DNA of 64,000 nucleotides, taken from contig DATIDD010000005.1 in NCBI GenBank assembly GCA_035456465.1, positions 1-64,000 of the forward strand. The letters run 5' to 3'. Source of the DNA: DATHTC01 sp035456465. GTDB taxonomy: Bacteria > Actinomycetota > Thermoleophilia > Gaiellales > Gaiellaceae. The notes beneath the pieces are model-generated. The model saw only the letters and a list, made by a program, of their open reading frames with translations. It searched no databases and had not been told where the DNA came from. Positions 17,897 through 25,877 of this stretch are shown here, piece after piece. Made by a program: the position numbers and the translations under genes. Each line of letters opens with the position of its first letter. Within the stretch, counting starts at the first letter, position 1.

Positions 17897-17928
17897 GGCG
17901 TTCCGGGCCCGAAGGGGCCGGGAACGCC
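17897..17928 (-). promoter_or_regulatory. Leader hairpin upstream of proS
   Basis: GGCGTTCC (17897-17904) pairs with GGAACGCC (17921-17928). An inner GGCCC/GGGCC stem closes a 4-nt CTTC loop, read on the minus strand. It lies about 64 nt before the proS start codon and has no T-run. It could be an attenuator-like leader structure or only the terminator of an upstream transcript. No T-box sequence was recognised. Confidence 0.4.
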
Positions 17929-18084
17929 TACGCCGGGACCGGGACGCTCGCCGGCCAAGCGGGAGCCGACTCGGGGGCAGCCGAGCAGCTCACGACGGAG
18001 CCATGCAGGCGAGCGATCACGTCTCCGCCAGGATACCGTCGCCGCGGCGAGGGACCCCGGTACACGACGCGGGGCCGGAGCGCC

Positions 18085-19584
18085 TCAGGCGAGCTCGCGG
18101 GCGCGGGCGAGCAGCGCCGTCTCGGCGGCCGACGCACGCTCCCGTGCCGTCCGGCTCCAGCTCTCGTGCGCGGCCAGGGTCGCGTCGATCCCGTCGAGCA
18201 TCGCATCCATCGCGACTTCGGACGACGAGCCCGCCTGGCGGCGAGCGGCGGCGCACGCCGCGGGATCGAGCGCATCCCGGAGCGTCGGTCCGTCGACCTC
18301 GACCGGCCTTCCGATCACGCCCGCAGCCGCCGCGGCAAGCCGGTCCGGCGTCAGCTGCGAGGGGGGCTCGCCGGCCTCGTGGAGGTCGCGGACGGCGCGC
18401 CCGACGACCGTGTGCGCACTGCGGTAGTCGACGTCTCCGGTGAGTGCGAGGACGTCGGCGACGTCGGCGGCGGTGACGAAGCTCTCGCGCGCCACCTGCG
18501 CGAAGCGCTCCGTCCGCAGCTCGATGCCGTCCAGCACCGACGCGGTCAGCCGGGCGATCGCGACCGCCTCGTCGAGCGCTCGCGGGACGGTGCCGTTCAG
18601 CACGTGGAAGTGATCGGTTCGCGCCGAGCCGGTGTGAAGCGCGACGAGGGCGCTCGCCAGGTCGCCGGCGGCCTGGGCGGCCTGCGCGCGAATCGCCGCG
18701 AGCGCGTACGGGTTCTTCTTCTGTGGCATCAGCGCGCTCGCGCGGCTGTGGGCGTCCGCGAGCTCGACCAGACCGAACTCCTGGCTGGCGTAGATCTCGA
18801 AGTCCTGGCCGAGCTGGCTCTGGTGCGTCGCGGCGATCGCGAGCGTCGCGAGGAGCTCGAGGTAGACGTCGGCCTGCCAGGCAGCGTCCTTGGCGTGCTC
18901 GACGAGCCCGTCGCAGCCCAGCAGCTCGGCGAGTCGCGCGCGGTCGAGCGACCAGCGCGAGCCGGCACTCCCGCCCGCTCCGGCGACGCTCGCCCCGAGC
19001 GCCGCGTGCGACTCTCGCGCACGGTCGGCGTCGCGAAGCGCCGGGTAGGCGTACGCCAGGAGGAGGTGGCCGACGGTCGTCGGCTGTGCCGCCTGGAGGT
19101 AGGTGTAGTCGGTCGCGAGCGCGGTGCGCGTTGCGCGTGCGTGCCGGGCGAGCGCCGCGGCCTGGTCCACGAGCGCCTCGTGCAGCTCGCGCGCGCCGGC
19201 GCGGGCCGTCAAGCGGAGCGCGACGCGAAACGCCTCGCGTCGTGGACGGCCGGCGCTCAGCCACCCGGCGGCCGCTCGTCCGACGCGCCGCTCGAGCTCC
19301 GCCTCGCGTGCGTTGAACGCGTCGCCGAGCGACGGGTCCCACGGGAACTCGTCGCCGGGGATCGCGTGGAGCTCCAGCAGCCCCCGCAGGAGCGACTTCG
19401 CGTCCTCGCCCGCGAGATCGCCGCCCTCGACGAGTGCGACGCCGTGTGCGAGATCCGCGAGAGACAACCCGAGGGCGAGACGCGGGCCGTGGGCGCTCTC
19501 CGCCGCATAGGCGGCCGCCACGAGCTCGCCCGCAGCGCCGCCGCGCAGACGACCACCCCGCCCCAGCTCCCCCGTCTCCGTCAC
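18085..19584 (-). CDS. Argininosuccinate-lyase-like protein with altered substrate motif
   Basis: The 499-aa protein belongs to the fumarase/aspartase superfamily. The signature loop ASALMPQKKNP and the sequence DYTYLQAAQPTTVGHLLLAYAY match ArgH. The ArgH substrate motif GRSRNDQ is replaced by AGRPRREAF, and the MQEDKEG region by LNGTVPRALDEA. True argininosuccinate lyase activity is therefore doubtful; it may use a different amino-acid-linked substrate. No other arginine genes are nearby. GTG start at 19584; the gene diverges from the MBL-like gene 37 bp away. Confidence 0.75.
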   Translation of the reverse strand: MTETGELGRGGRLRGGAAGELVAAAYAAESAHGPRLALGLSLADLAHGVALVEGGDLAGEDAKSLLRGLLELHAIPGDEFPWDPSLGDAFNAREAELERRVGRAAAGWLSAGRPRREAFRVALRLTARAGARELHEALVDQAAALARHARATRTALATDYTYLQAAQPTTVGHLLLAYAYPALRDADRARESHAALGASVAGAGGSAGSRWSLDRARLAELLGCDGLVEHAKDAAWQADVYLELLATLAIAATHQSQLGQDFEIYASQEFGLVELADAHSRASALMPQKKNPYALAAIRAQAAQAAGDLASALVALHTGSARTDHFHVLNGTVPRALDEAVAIARLTASVLDGIELRTERFAQVARESFVTAADVADVLALTGDVDYRSAHTVVGRAVRDLHEAGEPPSQLTPDRLAAAAAGVIGRPVEVDGPTLRDALDPAACAAARRQAGSSSEVAMDAMLDGIDATLAAHESWSRTARERASAAETALLARARELA

Positions 19585-19621
19585 GAGGCGGAGACTAGAG
19601 GACCGCCAGTAGGATCGCGGC

Positions 19622-20284
19622 GTGCGCCAGCTACGGCCGGGCCTGTGGCATTGGGAGGCGCCGCATCAGGAATGGAGAGAGGGCGAGCCGTGGGATCCGG
19701 TCGTGTCGTCCTACGCGATCGACGACGGCGAGCGGCTGCTGCTCCTCGATCCGATGACGCCGCCGAGCGAGCTCGACGCGCTCGCGGCCACCCGCGAGAC
19801 CGCCGTCGTCCTGACGTGTCCCTGGCACGAGCGCGCCACGGAGAGCCTCGTCGAACGGCTCGGCGTGCCGGTGTACACGCCGCTGCCCGACACGGCCGAG
19901 TACCTCATGCGGCAGTACGGCCTCACTGCCGAGCAGGCCGGGGACGGCAGCCCCGACCTGGTCTGGCTGCTCAAGGAGGGACAGGGAGACGCGCGCCCGT
20001 ACACGGCCGGCGATCGGCTCCCCGTCGGCGTCGAGGCGTTCCCGGGACAGAAGCCGAACGACATGGTGCTCTGGATCGCGAGCCACGCGACGGTCATCGC
20101 CGGCGACACGCTCGTCGACTTCGGCGACGGCCTCCACATCAACCCCCGCTGGCTGGGCCCGGGCGTCACCCGCGAGCAGGTGGTCGACGGCTTACGCCCG
20201 CTGCTCGACCTCCCGGTCGAGCACGTGCTGGCGACGCACGGTGGGCCCTTCGACCGGGCCGCCCTCGAGCGTGCGCTCTCCTGA
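19622..20284 (+). CDS. Metallo-beta-lactamase-fold-like protein without the HxHxDH motif
   Basis: The 220-aa protein has the fold-level pattern of MBL hydrolases: VVSSYAIDDGERLLLLDPM, later VIAGDTLVDFGDGLH and C-terminal VLATHGGPFDR with the last-strand His. The metal-binding HxHxDH segment is replaced by LTCPWHERATESLVERLG, which keeps only one His. It may bind metal differently or be inactive. Start is GTG at 19622. It is transcribed divergently from the ArgH-like gene. Confidence 0.65.
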   Translation: MRQLRPGLWHWEAPHQEWREGEPWDPVVSSYAIDDGERLLLLDPMTPPSELDALAATRETAVVLTCPWHERATESLVERLGVPVYTPLPDTAEYLMRQYGLTAEQAGDGSPDLVWLLKEGQGDARPYTAGDRLPVGVEAFPGQKPNDMVLWIASHATVIAGDTLVDFGDGLHINPRWLGPGVTREQVVDGLRPLLDLPVEHVLATHGGPFDRAALERALS

Positions 20285-20346
20285 CCGTCCAAGCGCGCCA
20301 TCGGCGTCTTGCCTGGAGCGACACGAATCGGGGGAGCGCTTGGTCG

Positions 20347-21429
20347 CTAGCCCGGCTCGACCGCGTCCAGCCCGAGCCACGACACCAGGTCCTCCAGCTC
20401 GGCCGTCACGCCCTTGGTCATCGCGCGGGTGAACTGCACGTCCTCGTGGATTGCGTGCACGCGCAGCACCGAGGCCTTGCGGTCGGCGGTGGCGTCGAGC
20501 TTCCCGACCAGCCGGTCGCCGTGGAGGATCGGCAGGGCGTAGTAGCCCCAGCGGCGCTCGGCCGCGGGCTTGTACAGCTCGAGCGTGTACTCGAAGTCGA
20601 ACAGCTCCTGGGCTCGAACGCGGTCGTGGACGAGCCGGTCGAAGGGCGACAGCAGTGCCGTCCGCCCGTCGAAGTCCCCGTCGAGCGCGGCAGGGTCGAC
20701 GCGCCACTCACCCTTCACGCCCTCGACCACCGCCGGCTCGCCGGCCTCGCCGACGTCGGTCGGCTCGCCCGGCATCGCCCTCGTCTTCTGCCGAGCGATG
20801 CCGAGCGCGGCGAGCCGCCGCTCGTTCTTCCGGCGCAGTGCCTCCTCGGCCGACGGGACGGCCACGTCGGCCGGGTAGACCCGCTCGGGGAGATCCCACA
20901 GCCGCTCCCGGCCGACGCGCCCGGCGATCGCGACCTCGCCGCGCATCAGCAGGAGCTCCAGCATCTGGGTGACGTTGCGGTTGTTCGTCCACCCGGTCGA
21001 CGCCCACGGCACGACGCACGTGTCCGGGATGTCGCGCGAGCTCAACGGCCCGGAGCTGCCGAGCACGTCGAGGATGTCGCGCCGGAAGCCGTCGTTGTCG
21101 CGGAGCCAGACACGCGTTCGCTCCCAGGGCGGCCAGTCGGCCGCGCCGGCGAGGTACAGGCCGACGTCGCTCATCGGCCGCACCAGCGCGTCGTGCTCGA
21201 ACAGCGTGCGGTCCTGCTCCAGCGCCCGTTTGAGGTGGTCGGGCTCGTAGGTCGAGCCGAGGCGGCTCCACGCGACGAGGTCCGCGCTGGGGGCGACGGC
21301 CGCCGTCGGGTCGATCTGCAGCAGGGTCAGCTGCTGCACGACCGTGAGCAGCTCGGTCGGCCGCGGCGCGTCGAGCAGCTGCGCGCGCACCGCGATGCGC
21401 CGGGCCTCGGCCTTGGTGAGCCGGTGCAC
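20347..21429 (-). CDS. YcaQ/AlkX-type winged-helix DNA glycosylase
   Basis: The 360-aa protein belongs to the HTH_42 family. The N-terminal region has LTVVQQLTLLQIDPT, whose Q-I-D fits the QxD catalytic motif of YcaQ-type enzymes rather than the QxQ of AlkZ. The C-terminal domain reads LLSPFDRLVHDRVRAQELFD, YYALPILHGDRLVGKLD. Known relatives remove alkylated bases and unhook interstrand crosslinks. It starts at GTG 21429. The activity is inferred from family motifs only. Confidence 0.8.
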   Translation of the reverse strand: MHRLTKAEARRIAVRAQLLDAPRPTELLTVVQQLTLLQIDPTAAVAPSADLVAWSRLGSTYEPDHLKRALEQDRTLFEHDALVRPMSDVGLYLAGAADWPPWERTRVWLRDNDGFRRDILDVLGSSGPLSSRDIPDTCVVPWASTGWTNNRNVTQMLELLLMRGEVAIAGRVGRERLWDLPERVYPADVAVPSAEEALRRKNERRLAALGIARQKTRAMPGEPTDVGEAGEPAVVEGVKGEWRVDPAALDGDFDGRTALLSPFDRLVHDRVRAQELFDFEYTLELYKPAAERRWGYYALPILHGDRLVGKLDATADRKASVLRVHAIHEDVQFTRAMTKGVTAELEDLVSWLGLDAVEPG

Positions 21430-21531
21430 GGACGGGAGGCTACGTCAGGAGTCGCGCCTCGAGACTCCACGCTCGCCCGCTCGGCGCGGTGACGAGGTCG
21501 GCGACGGCCCGCGCGTTATCGTGGAGGAGCC

Positions 21532-22386
21532 GTGACCGGTGATCCATCCTCGGCGGGCGCCTCGCCGCCGGCGCAGGAGGAGCTCCGCGAGGAGATCGAC
21601 AACCCGATCGAGCGGCTGAAGCTGCTCTCGGGGAACGACGCCGAGATCTCGAAGTACCTCGACGCGATCGAGGTCCGGAGCCCGCGCGAGCGCGAGATGA
21701 TGCACGAGATCTCGCGCACCCAGCCGCTGGCGCGACTGGACCTGTTCCCGCAGGCGCACCGGAACATGGTCGAGGCGCTCGAGTCCCTCGCCCGCCACGG
21801 CTACCACGGGTCCGGCGCGGGCAGGCGCCTCGGCCCGCTCCGGGTCGTCGTCCGCTGGCCCGTCCAGCTCGTCGCCCGCTACCTCGTCGTGTCGCACGTC
21901 CGCACCGTGACGACGAGCATGCGGAACCTCTACCGGCTGCGCGAGATCCAGTCGCTCCCGGGGAGCGACGAGCGCCGCGAGCTGACGCGTGCGCGGCGGG
22001 ACGCCGAGCGCATGGTCGACGCGTTCCAGACGAGGGAACTGGGCGTCCCGACGTTCCTCGTCGCCGGCGCGGCCGTTCCCCTCCTCGCCGCGCTCGGCCG
22101 GGCGACCGGCCTCCTCCAGAGCACGCTCTGGGGCAGCGTGATCGGCGTGGCGGGGATGCTGGTCGCCCTCGCCGCGTCGTGGGTGATCCTCCGCGGCGCA
22201 GCGCTCGCCTCGCGCCGCATCCGGCTCGCGACGAAGGCGCCGGCGCAGATGCTGTGGAGCACGATCGGCTGGTGCGGGAAGCCTCCGAAGGACCAGACGA
22301 GGACCTTCGTGCTCGTCTCCGTCGGCCTGACGGTCGCGGCCTGGATGATCGTGCCCGTCCTCGTCGCCCTCGCGCTCGCGACCTGA
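21532..22386 (+). CDS. Membrane protein of unknown function
   Basis: The 284-aa protein has a cytosolic-looking acidic N-terminal 90 residues. An amphipathic middle (VVVRWPVQLVARYLVVSHV) follows, then about three hydrophobic segments in the second half, near 175-195, 205-225 and 262-282. A GGAGGAG Shine-Dalgarno precedes the GTG start. No family is recognised. The N-terminal region has helices rich in charged residues that may form a coiled coil. Confidence 0.8.
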   Translation: MTGDPSSAGASPPAQEELREEIDNPIERLKLLSGNDAEISKYLDAIEVRSPREREMMHEISRTQPLARLDLFPQAHRNMVEALESLARHGYHGSGAGRRLGPLRVVVRWPVQLVARYLVVSHVRTVTTSMRNLYRLREIQSLPGSDERRELTRARRDAERMVDAFQTRELGVPTFLVAGAAVPLLAALGRATGLLQSTLWGSVIGVAGMLVALAASWVILRGAALASRRIRLATKAPAQMLWSTIGWCGKPPKDQTRTFVLVSVGLTVAAWMIVPVLVALALAT

Positions 22387-22435
22387 GCAGGCCGGCATCC
22401 CGCCACGGCAGACGGGGCGGCGGGAGCGCGCCGCG

Positions 22436-23170
22436 CTACGGCACGTACTCGAGGATCCGGCCGAGATCGCGGAAGCCCACGGCAGCGTAGACGTGCTCGG
22501 CCATCTCCGTCGACTGCAGGCTCGCCGTCCGACATCCGCGCACGAGCGCGTCGTGCACGAGGAGGGCGGTCAGCGCCGTGCCCAGTCCGCGCCGCCGGGC
22601 GCGCTCCAGCGTCGTGACGTTGTAGATCCCGCGATCGCCGCCGAGGTCGAACGCCATCGCCGTCGCGACGTTCTCGCCGCCGAGGCGTGCGACGAGGAGG
22701 TGGAAGGCGCCGCGATCGGCGCCACGCAGGAAGCCCGGCGGCACACCGACGATGCGCAGGTGCTCGAGCCAGTCCGGTTGCGCGAGCTCGATCTCCGGCC
22801 GGCGCAGTCGGACGTGGCCGAGCTCCATCCCCATCGCGCGCGTCGACGTGTCGAGCGTGTAGCCACGCCGTTCGAGCTCGGCGCGCATCGCCCGGTCGCT
22901 CTCGTGCACCCAGGCGGCGAAGCGCGTGACACCGGCCGCCGCGTACGCAGCCTCCATCGCAGCGATCGCGTCGGTCCTGTCGGCGGCAGCGAGCCTGCGC
23001 TCGAGGAGCGCGTTGTTGTAGACGGCGCGCTCGGGCCCGTCCGGGAAGACGGCGACGGCAACGCCCGGGCCGCGATGCACCGCAGCGCCGGACGCCCACC
23101 GCGCGTACGCCTCCCAGGAGGCGAGCAGCGTCTCGGCTCCACGCAGGTACAGGTCGTCGTCGGTCGGCAT
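22436..23170 (-). CDS. GNAT-family acetyltransferase with duplicated fold
   Basis: The 244-aa protein has a degenerate N-terminal GNAT-like half (VYNNALLERRLAAADRTDAI) and a canonical C-terminal half. The latter has the acetyl-CoA loop ERARRRGLGTALTALLVHDA and the final VYAAVGFRDLGRILEY. It directly follows the FMN reductase gene with no gap, as third gene of a minus-strand operon. The acetyl acceptor is unknown. Confidence 0.85.
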   Translation of the reverse strand: MPTDDDLYLRGAETLLASWEAYARWASGAAVHRGPGVAVAVFPDGPERAVYNNALLERRLAAADRTDAIAAMEAAYAAAGVTRFAAWVHESDRAMRAELERRGYTLDTSTRAMGMELGHVRLRRPEIELAQPDWLEHLRIVGVPPGFLRGADRGAFHLLVARLGGENVATAMAFDLGGDRGIYNVTTLERARRRGLGTALTALLVHDALVRGCRTASLQSTEMAEHVYAAVGFRDLGRILEYVP

Positions 23171-23710
23171 TCAGGCGGCCCGTTGCGCCGTGCGGCAGAT
23201 CAGGTCGTCGACGATCGCCCGCAGGATCGTGGCGAGGCCCGGGTCGCGCAGCCGCCCGTCGGCGGTGAACGCCTCGTGTGCCCGCGCGACCGGAAGCTCG
23301 CGATCGTCGACGCGAGCGCCGATCGTCGCGAGGACGCGCCGGAGGTCCGCCTGGGCCCAGACGGCACCGAAGAGTCCCTGGCTCGCCCCGATCACCGCGA
23401 CCGGCTTGTTGCGGAGCGCGTTGGTGGCGAACGGCCGGGACGCCCAGTCGAGCGCGTTCTTGAGCGCGCCGGGAACCGACGCGTTGTACTCGGGCGTGGC
23501 GATCAGGACGGCGTCGGATCGCGCGATCTCGTCGCGCAGCTCCGCGACCGCCGGCGGCACCAGGTCGAGATCCTCGTCGTACGCGGGAATGTCGGCGAGG
23601 CCGCGCCAGACGACGAACTCGGCATGCGGACACTCGGCCGCGGCGGCGCCGAGCAGTGCGCTGTTGTAGGAGCCGCGGCGGAGGCTGCCGCTGATGGCGA
23701 GCACGCGCAT
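23171..23710 (-). CDS. NADPH-dependent FMN reductase
   Basis: The 179-aa flavodoxin-like enzyme has the phosphate loop SGSLRRGSYNSALL at residues 7-20, the family motif TPEYNASVPGALKNALDW and the C-terminal helix. It belongs to the azoreductase/chromate-reductase type family and reduces flavins or quinones with NAD(P)H in the cytosol. Its ATG overlaps the stop of the YceI gene (ATGA), so the two are translationally coupled. Confidence 0.9.
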   Translation of the reverse strand: MRVLAISGSLRRGSYNSALLGAAAAECPHAEFVVWRGLADIPAYDEDLDLVPPAVAELRDEIARSDAVLIATPEYNASVPGALKNALDWASRPFATNALRNKPVAVIGASQGLFGAVWAQADLRRVLATIGARVDDRELPVARAHEAFTADGRLRDPGLATILRAIVDDLICRTAQRAA

Positions 23711-24258
23711 CAGTCCCTCCGCGTCAGCTCGAGCTGCGCCGTGATCTCGACGTCCCAGCCGAGCGCGTCGCTGCCGTCGGGGAGCGGGATCTGCCAGCTC
23801 ATCTCCCAGCTCCGGCGGTCGACCGTCGCCCGAAGCTCGAGCCCGGCCCGGTAGGTCCCGAACGGGTCCTCCCGCGGCGGCTGGTACGTCCCGACCGCGG
23901 TGACCGGGCGCGAGACGCCGCGGAGGGCGAGCTCACCGGACACGGTCGCCGCTCCGTCGTCTCCGAGCTCGACGCTCGTGGAGCGGAACGTGATCAGAGG
24001 ATGTTCGTCCGCGTCGAAGAAGTCCTCGCTTCGGACGACGTGATCGCGGAATTCCGGCGGCTCGGCGATCGACACGGACTCGACGAGCGCCCGTCCTTCG
24101 AGCGCGATCGTGTCCTCTCCGACGGTGAGGAGCGCGTCGACGTCGGCGAAGGACGCGCGGAACGTCGACACCTGCACGTGTCTGACCGCGAACTGAACCG
24201 TCGAGTGGTGCCGGTCGAGCTCGTAGACGCCGGTGAAGGGCGGAGCTGCTGTGGCCAT
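23710..24258 (-). CDS. YceI-family lipocalin-like protein
   Basis: The 182-aa protein has the YceI opening YELDRHHSTVQFAVRH followed by repeated beta strands (GRALVESVSI, HPLITFRSTSVE, ELALRGVSRPV). YceI proteins form a lipid-binding beta barrel for polyisoprenoids. This one has no signal peptide and so is probably cytosolic. ATG 24258 is preferred because GAAGGAG lies 6 nt upstream. It is the first gene of a YceI-FMN reductase-GNAT operon. Confidence 0.88.
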   Translation of the reverse strand: MATAAPPFTGVYELDRHHSTVQFAVRHVQVSTFRASFADVDALLTVGEDTIALEGRALVESVSIAEPPEFRDHVVRSEDFFDADEHPLITFRSTSVELGDDGAATVSGELALRGVSRPVTAVGTYQPPREDPFGTYRAGLELRATVDRRSWEMSWQIPLPDGSDALGWDVEITAQLELTRRD

Positions 24259-24315
24259 CGGGACTCCTTCGAGGATGGTTTGGACACGCACGCGCCTCGG
24301 GGGGCGCGGCGTGTT

Positions 24316-24347
24316 GAGACGGCGGGCCGGGGCGGGCCCGCCGTCTC
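24316..24347 (-). terminator. Strong GC hairpin between two minus-strand genes
   Basis: A perfect 13-bp stem (GAGACGGCGGGCC with its complement) closes a 6-nt loop just after the stop of the secreted protein gene. There is no T-run, but strong U-less hairpins of this kind commonly terminate transcription in actinobacteria. It insulates the YceI operon downstream. Confidence 0.6.
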
Positions 24348-24359
24348 GGTGACCGCCCC

Positions 24360-25691
24360 CTAGCGGGGCGGGAACTGCGAGTTGGGGACAGGGTCGGCGA
24401 GGTTGGCCGTCGGGGCCTTATCCGTGAACCCGATCACGGCGCAGTTGATGTCGACGCCGACCGACCCGTACGGAGCGGGCTTGCCGGTGGCCGGGTCGAC
24501 GCCGGTGAGGAGGTCGGGGCGGGTTGCGGCCAGGTTGAAGACCTGCACCTCGTCGATCTGGCGCCTGTTCAGGCCCTGCTGCACCGCCTTGTCCGTCCAG
24601 AGGCCGAGCTGCGCGTCCCAGAGCGGGCTGTACGCCTGCGAGTGCCGCGGATCCTTCTCGGTCGGGAAGTCCCCGAACACGTTCAGCAGGTCGCCGCCGT
24701 TGCGCAGGGCGTCGATCAGCGCGGTGTTGCTCGCGCTGGCGTCCTCGGACGCGTGACCGTCCTTCACCAGGTGGACGAAGCCCTGCGACTCCTTGTTGTT
24801 CGGACCGACCTGCCCGTTGACGAACCCGAACAGGCGCTCGCGGGCGGAGCCGAGGAAGTCGTCGCCGCCGTTGTAGGCAGCCCCGTCGAGCGCCGGCACG
24901 TAGGTCGACCGCTCGAGCACGGAGGTCAGGGGCTGACCGGCGTCGGTCGAGATGTAGACGATCGGCTGGCCGGCGTCGAAACCCTTCACGAACAGGATGT
25001 CGACCCACGACTCCGCGAACTGACCGGGAGCAGAGGGCCCGGCGATGTGGACTCCGAGCACACGGTCGCCGGTGTTCGTGTGGTGCTCGACGTCGAAAGG
25101 CCCCTCGCCGGTCGCGACGATCGGCGCGCTGTACACGGTCGGGGAGCCCTCGATGCGGATGAACGGGCTGTAGCCGGGCTTTGCGACCGCTCCCGGCTGG
25201 AAGGCCGCGAGCGGGAACCCGTTCGGGCCGGGCTCGGCGACCCGGGTCGGGCTGAAGTCCGGCGCGCCCTGGAAGTTGACGACCGCCTGTCCGAACCGGT
25301 TCTGATCCGGCGACGGCGAGTCCAGCGTCACCGTCTGGATGCAGTCCGGGCAGCCGATGCCGATGTTGCCCAGCTTGGGTGCGTAGTTGACGCCGAGATC
25401 GTGCGCGATCCCCGCGTCCGACGCGTCGAGCAGGACGTACCAGACGGTCTCGCCGTCGGCCCTCCCCTCGTAGAGCGGTAGGCGCACCGACTCCTTGCTG
25501 AGATCGACCTGGATCGCACTCTCCACCGTCAGGTGGTCGCGCGGCAGCAGGCCGGTCAACGGACCGAGCCCCTTCGCCGCCGCCGGGGCGGCTTCCGAGC
25601 CGGCCAGGGCCTGGCTCCCCATCACGGCGGCGAGCGCGACGATCGCGAGCGTTACCGATCCCAGCAACCATCGCTTCGACAGCACCTTCAT
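24360..25691 (-). CDS. Large secreted protein of unknown function
   Basis: The 443-aa protein has a Sec signal peptide (KRWLLGSVTLAIVALAAVMG, cleavage near residue 31). The exported domain contains a Cys pair, GIGCPDCIQTVTLDSP, and alternating strand-rich stretches (TVWYVLLDASDAGIAHDLG; VDILFVKGFDAGQPIVYIST). I do not recognise a family. AAAGGAG lies 6 nt before the ATG. Upstream, four 11-bp repeats separate it from the divergent BTAD regulator, so it is the likely main target. Confidence 0.85.
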   Translation of the reverse strand: MKVLSKRWLLGSVTLAIVALAAVMGSQALAGSEAAPAAAKGLGPLTGLLPRDHLTVESAIQVDLSKESVRLPLYEGRADGETVWYVLLDASDAGIAHDLGVNYAPKLGNIGIGCPDCIQTVTLDSPSPDQNRFGQAVVNFQGAPDFSPTRVAEPGPNGFPLAAFQPGAVAKPGYSPFIRIEGSPTVYSAPIVATGEGPFDVEHHTNTGDRVLGVHIAGPSAPGQFAESWVDILFVKGFDAGQPIVYISTDAGQPLTSVLERSTYVPALDGAAYNGGDDFLGSARERLFGFVNGQVGPNNKESQGFVHLVKDGHASEDASASNTALIDALRNGGDLLNVFGDFPTEKDPRHSQAYSPLWDAQLGLWTDKAVQQGLNRRQIDEVQVFNLAATRPDLLTGVDPATGKPAPYGSVGVDINCAVIGFTDKAPTANLADPVPNSQFPPR

Positions 25692-25750
25692 CTCGAGTCT
25701 CCTTTCGTCCGGCGAGGCCGGGTAGCAAGGCCGCGACCGTACGGAGCGGC

Positions 25751-25794
25751 GCTCAGCGGGACCTGAGCGCGACCTCAGCGCGACCTCAGCCCGG
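25751..25794. promoter_or_regulatory. Four tandem 11-bp repeats (SARP-type operator)
   Basis: Four units in register (GCTCAGCGGGA, CCTGAGCGCGA, CCTCAGCGCGA, CCTCAGCCCGG) give 44 bp with an exact 11-bp period and core CTCAG or CTGAG. They lie 60 nt upstream of the secreted protein start at 25691 and 83 nt upstream of the BTAD gene start at 25878. This is the arrangement known for SARP binding sites. Confidence 0.7.
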
Positions 25795-25877
25795 GGCGCG
25801 AACGCGGCGCCGGCGATCGCGCCGCCCGCCCTCGCAGGTCCTGCGTAACGAATCGCCGCGACGCGCGACTGACCGGC

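Noticed and set aside
25751..25794. CRISPR array
   Set aside because: The four units are only 11 bp with no spacers and no cas genes are present. The period fits a SARP operator.
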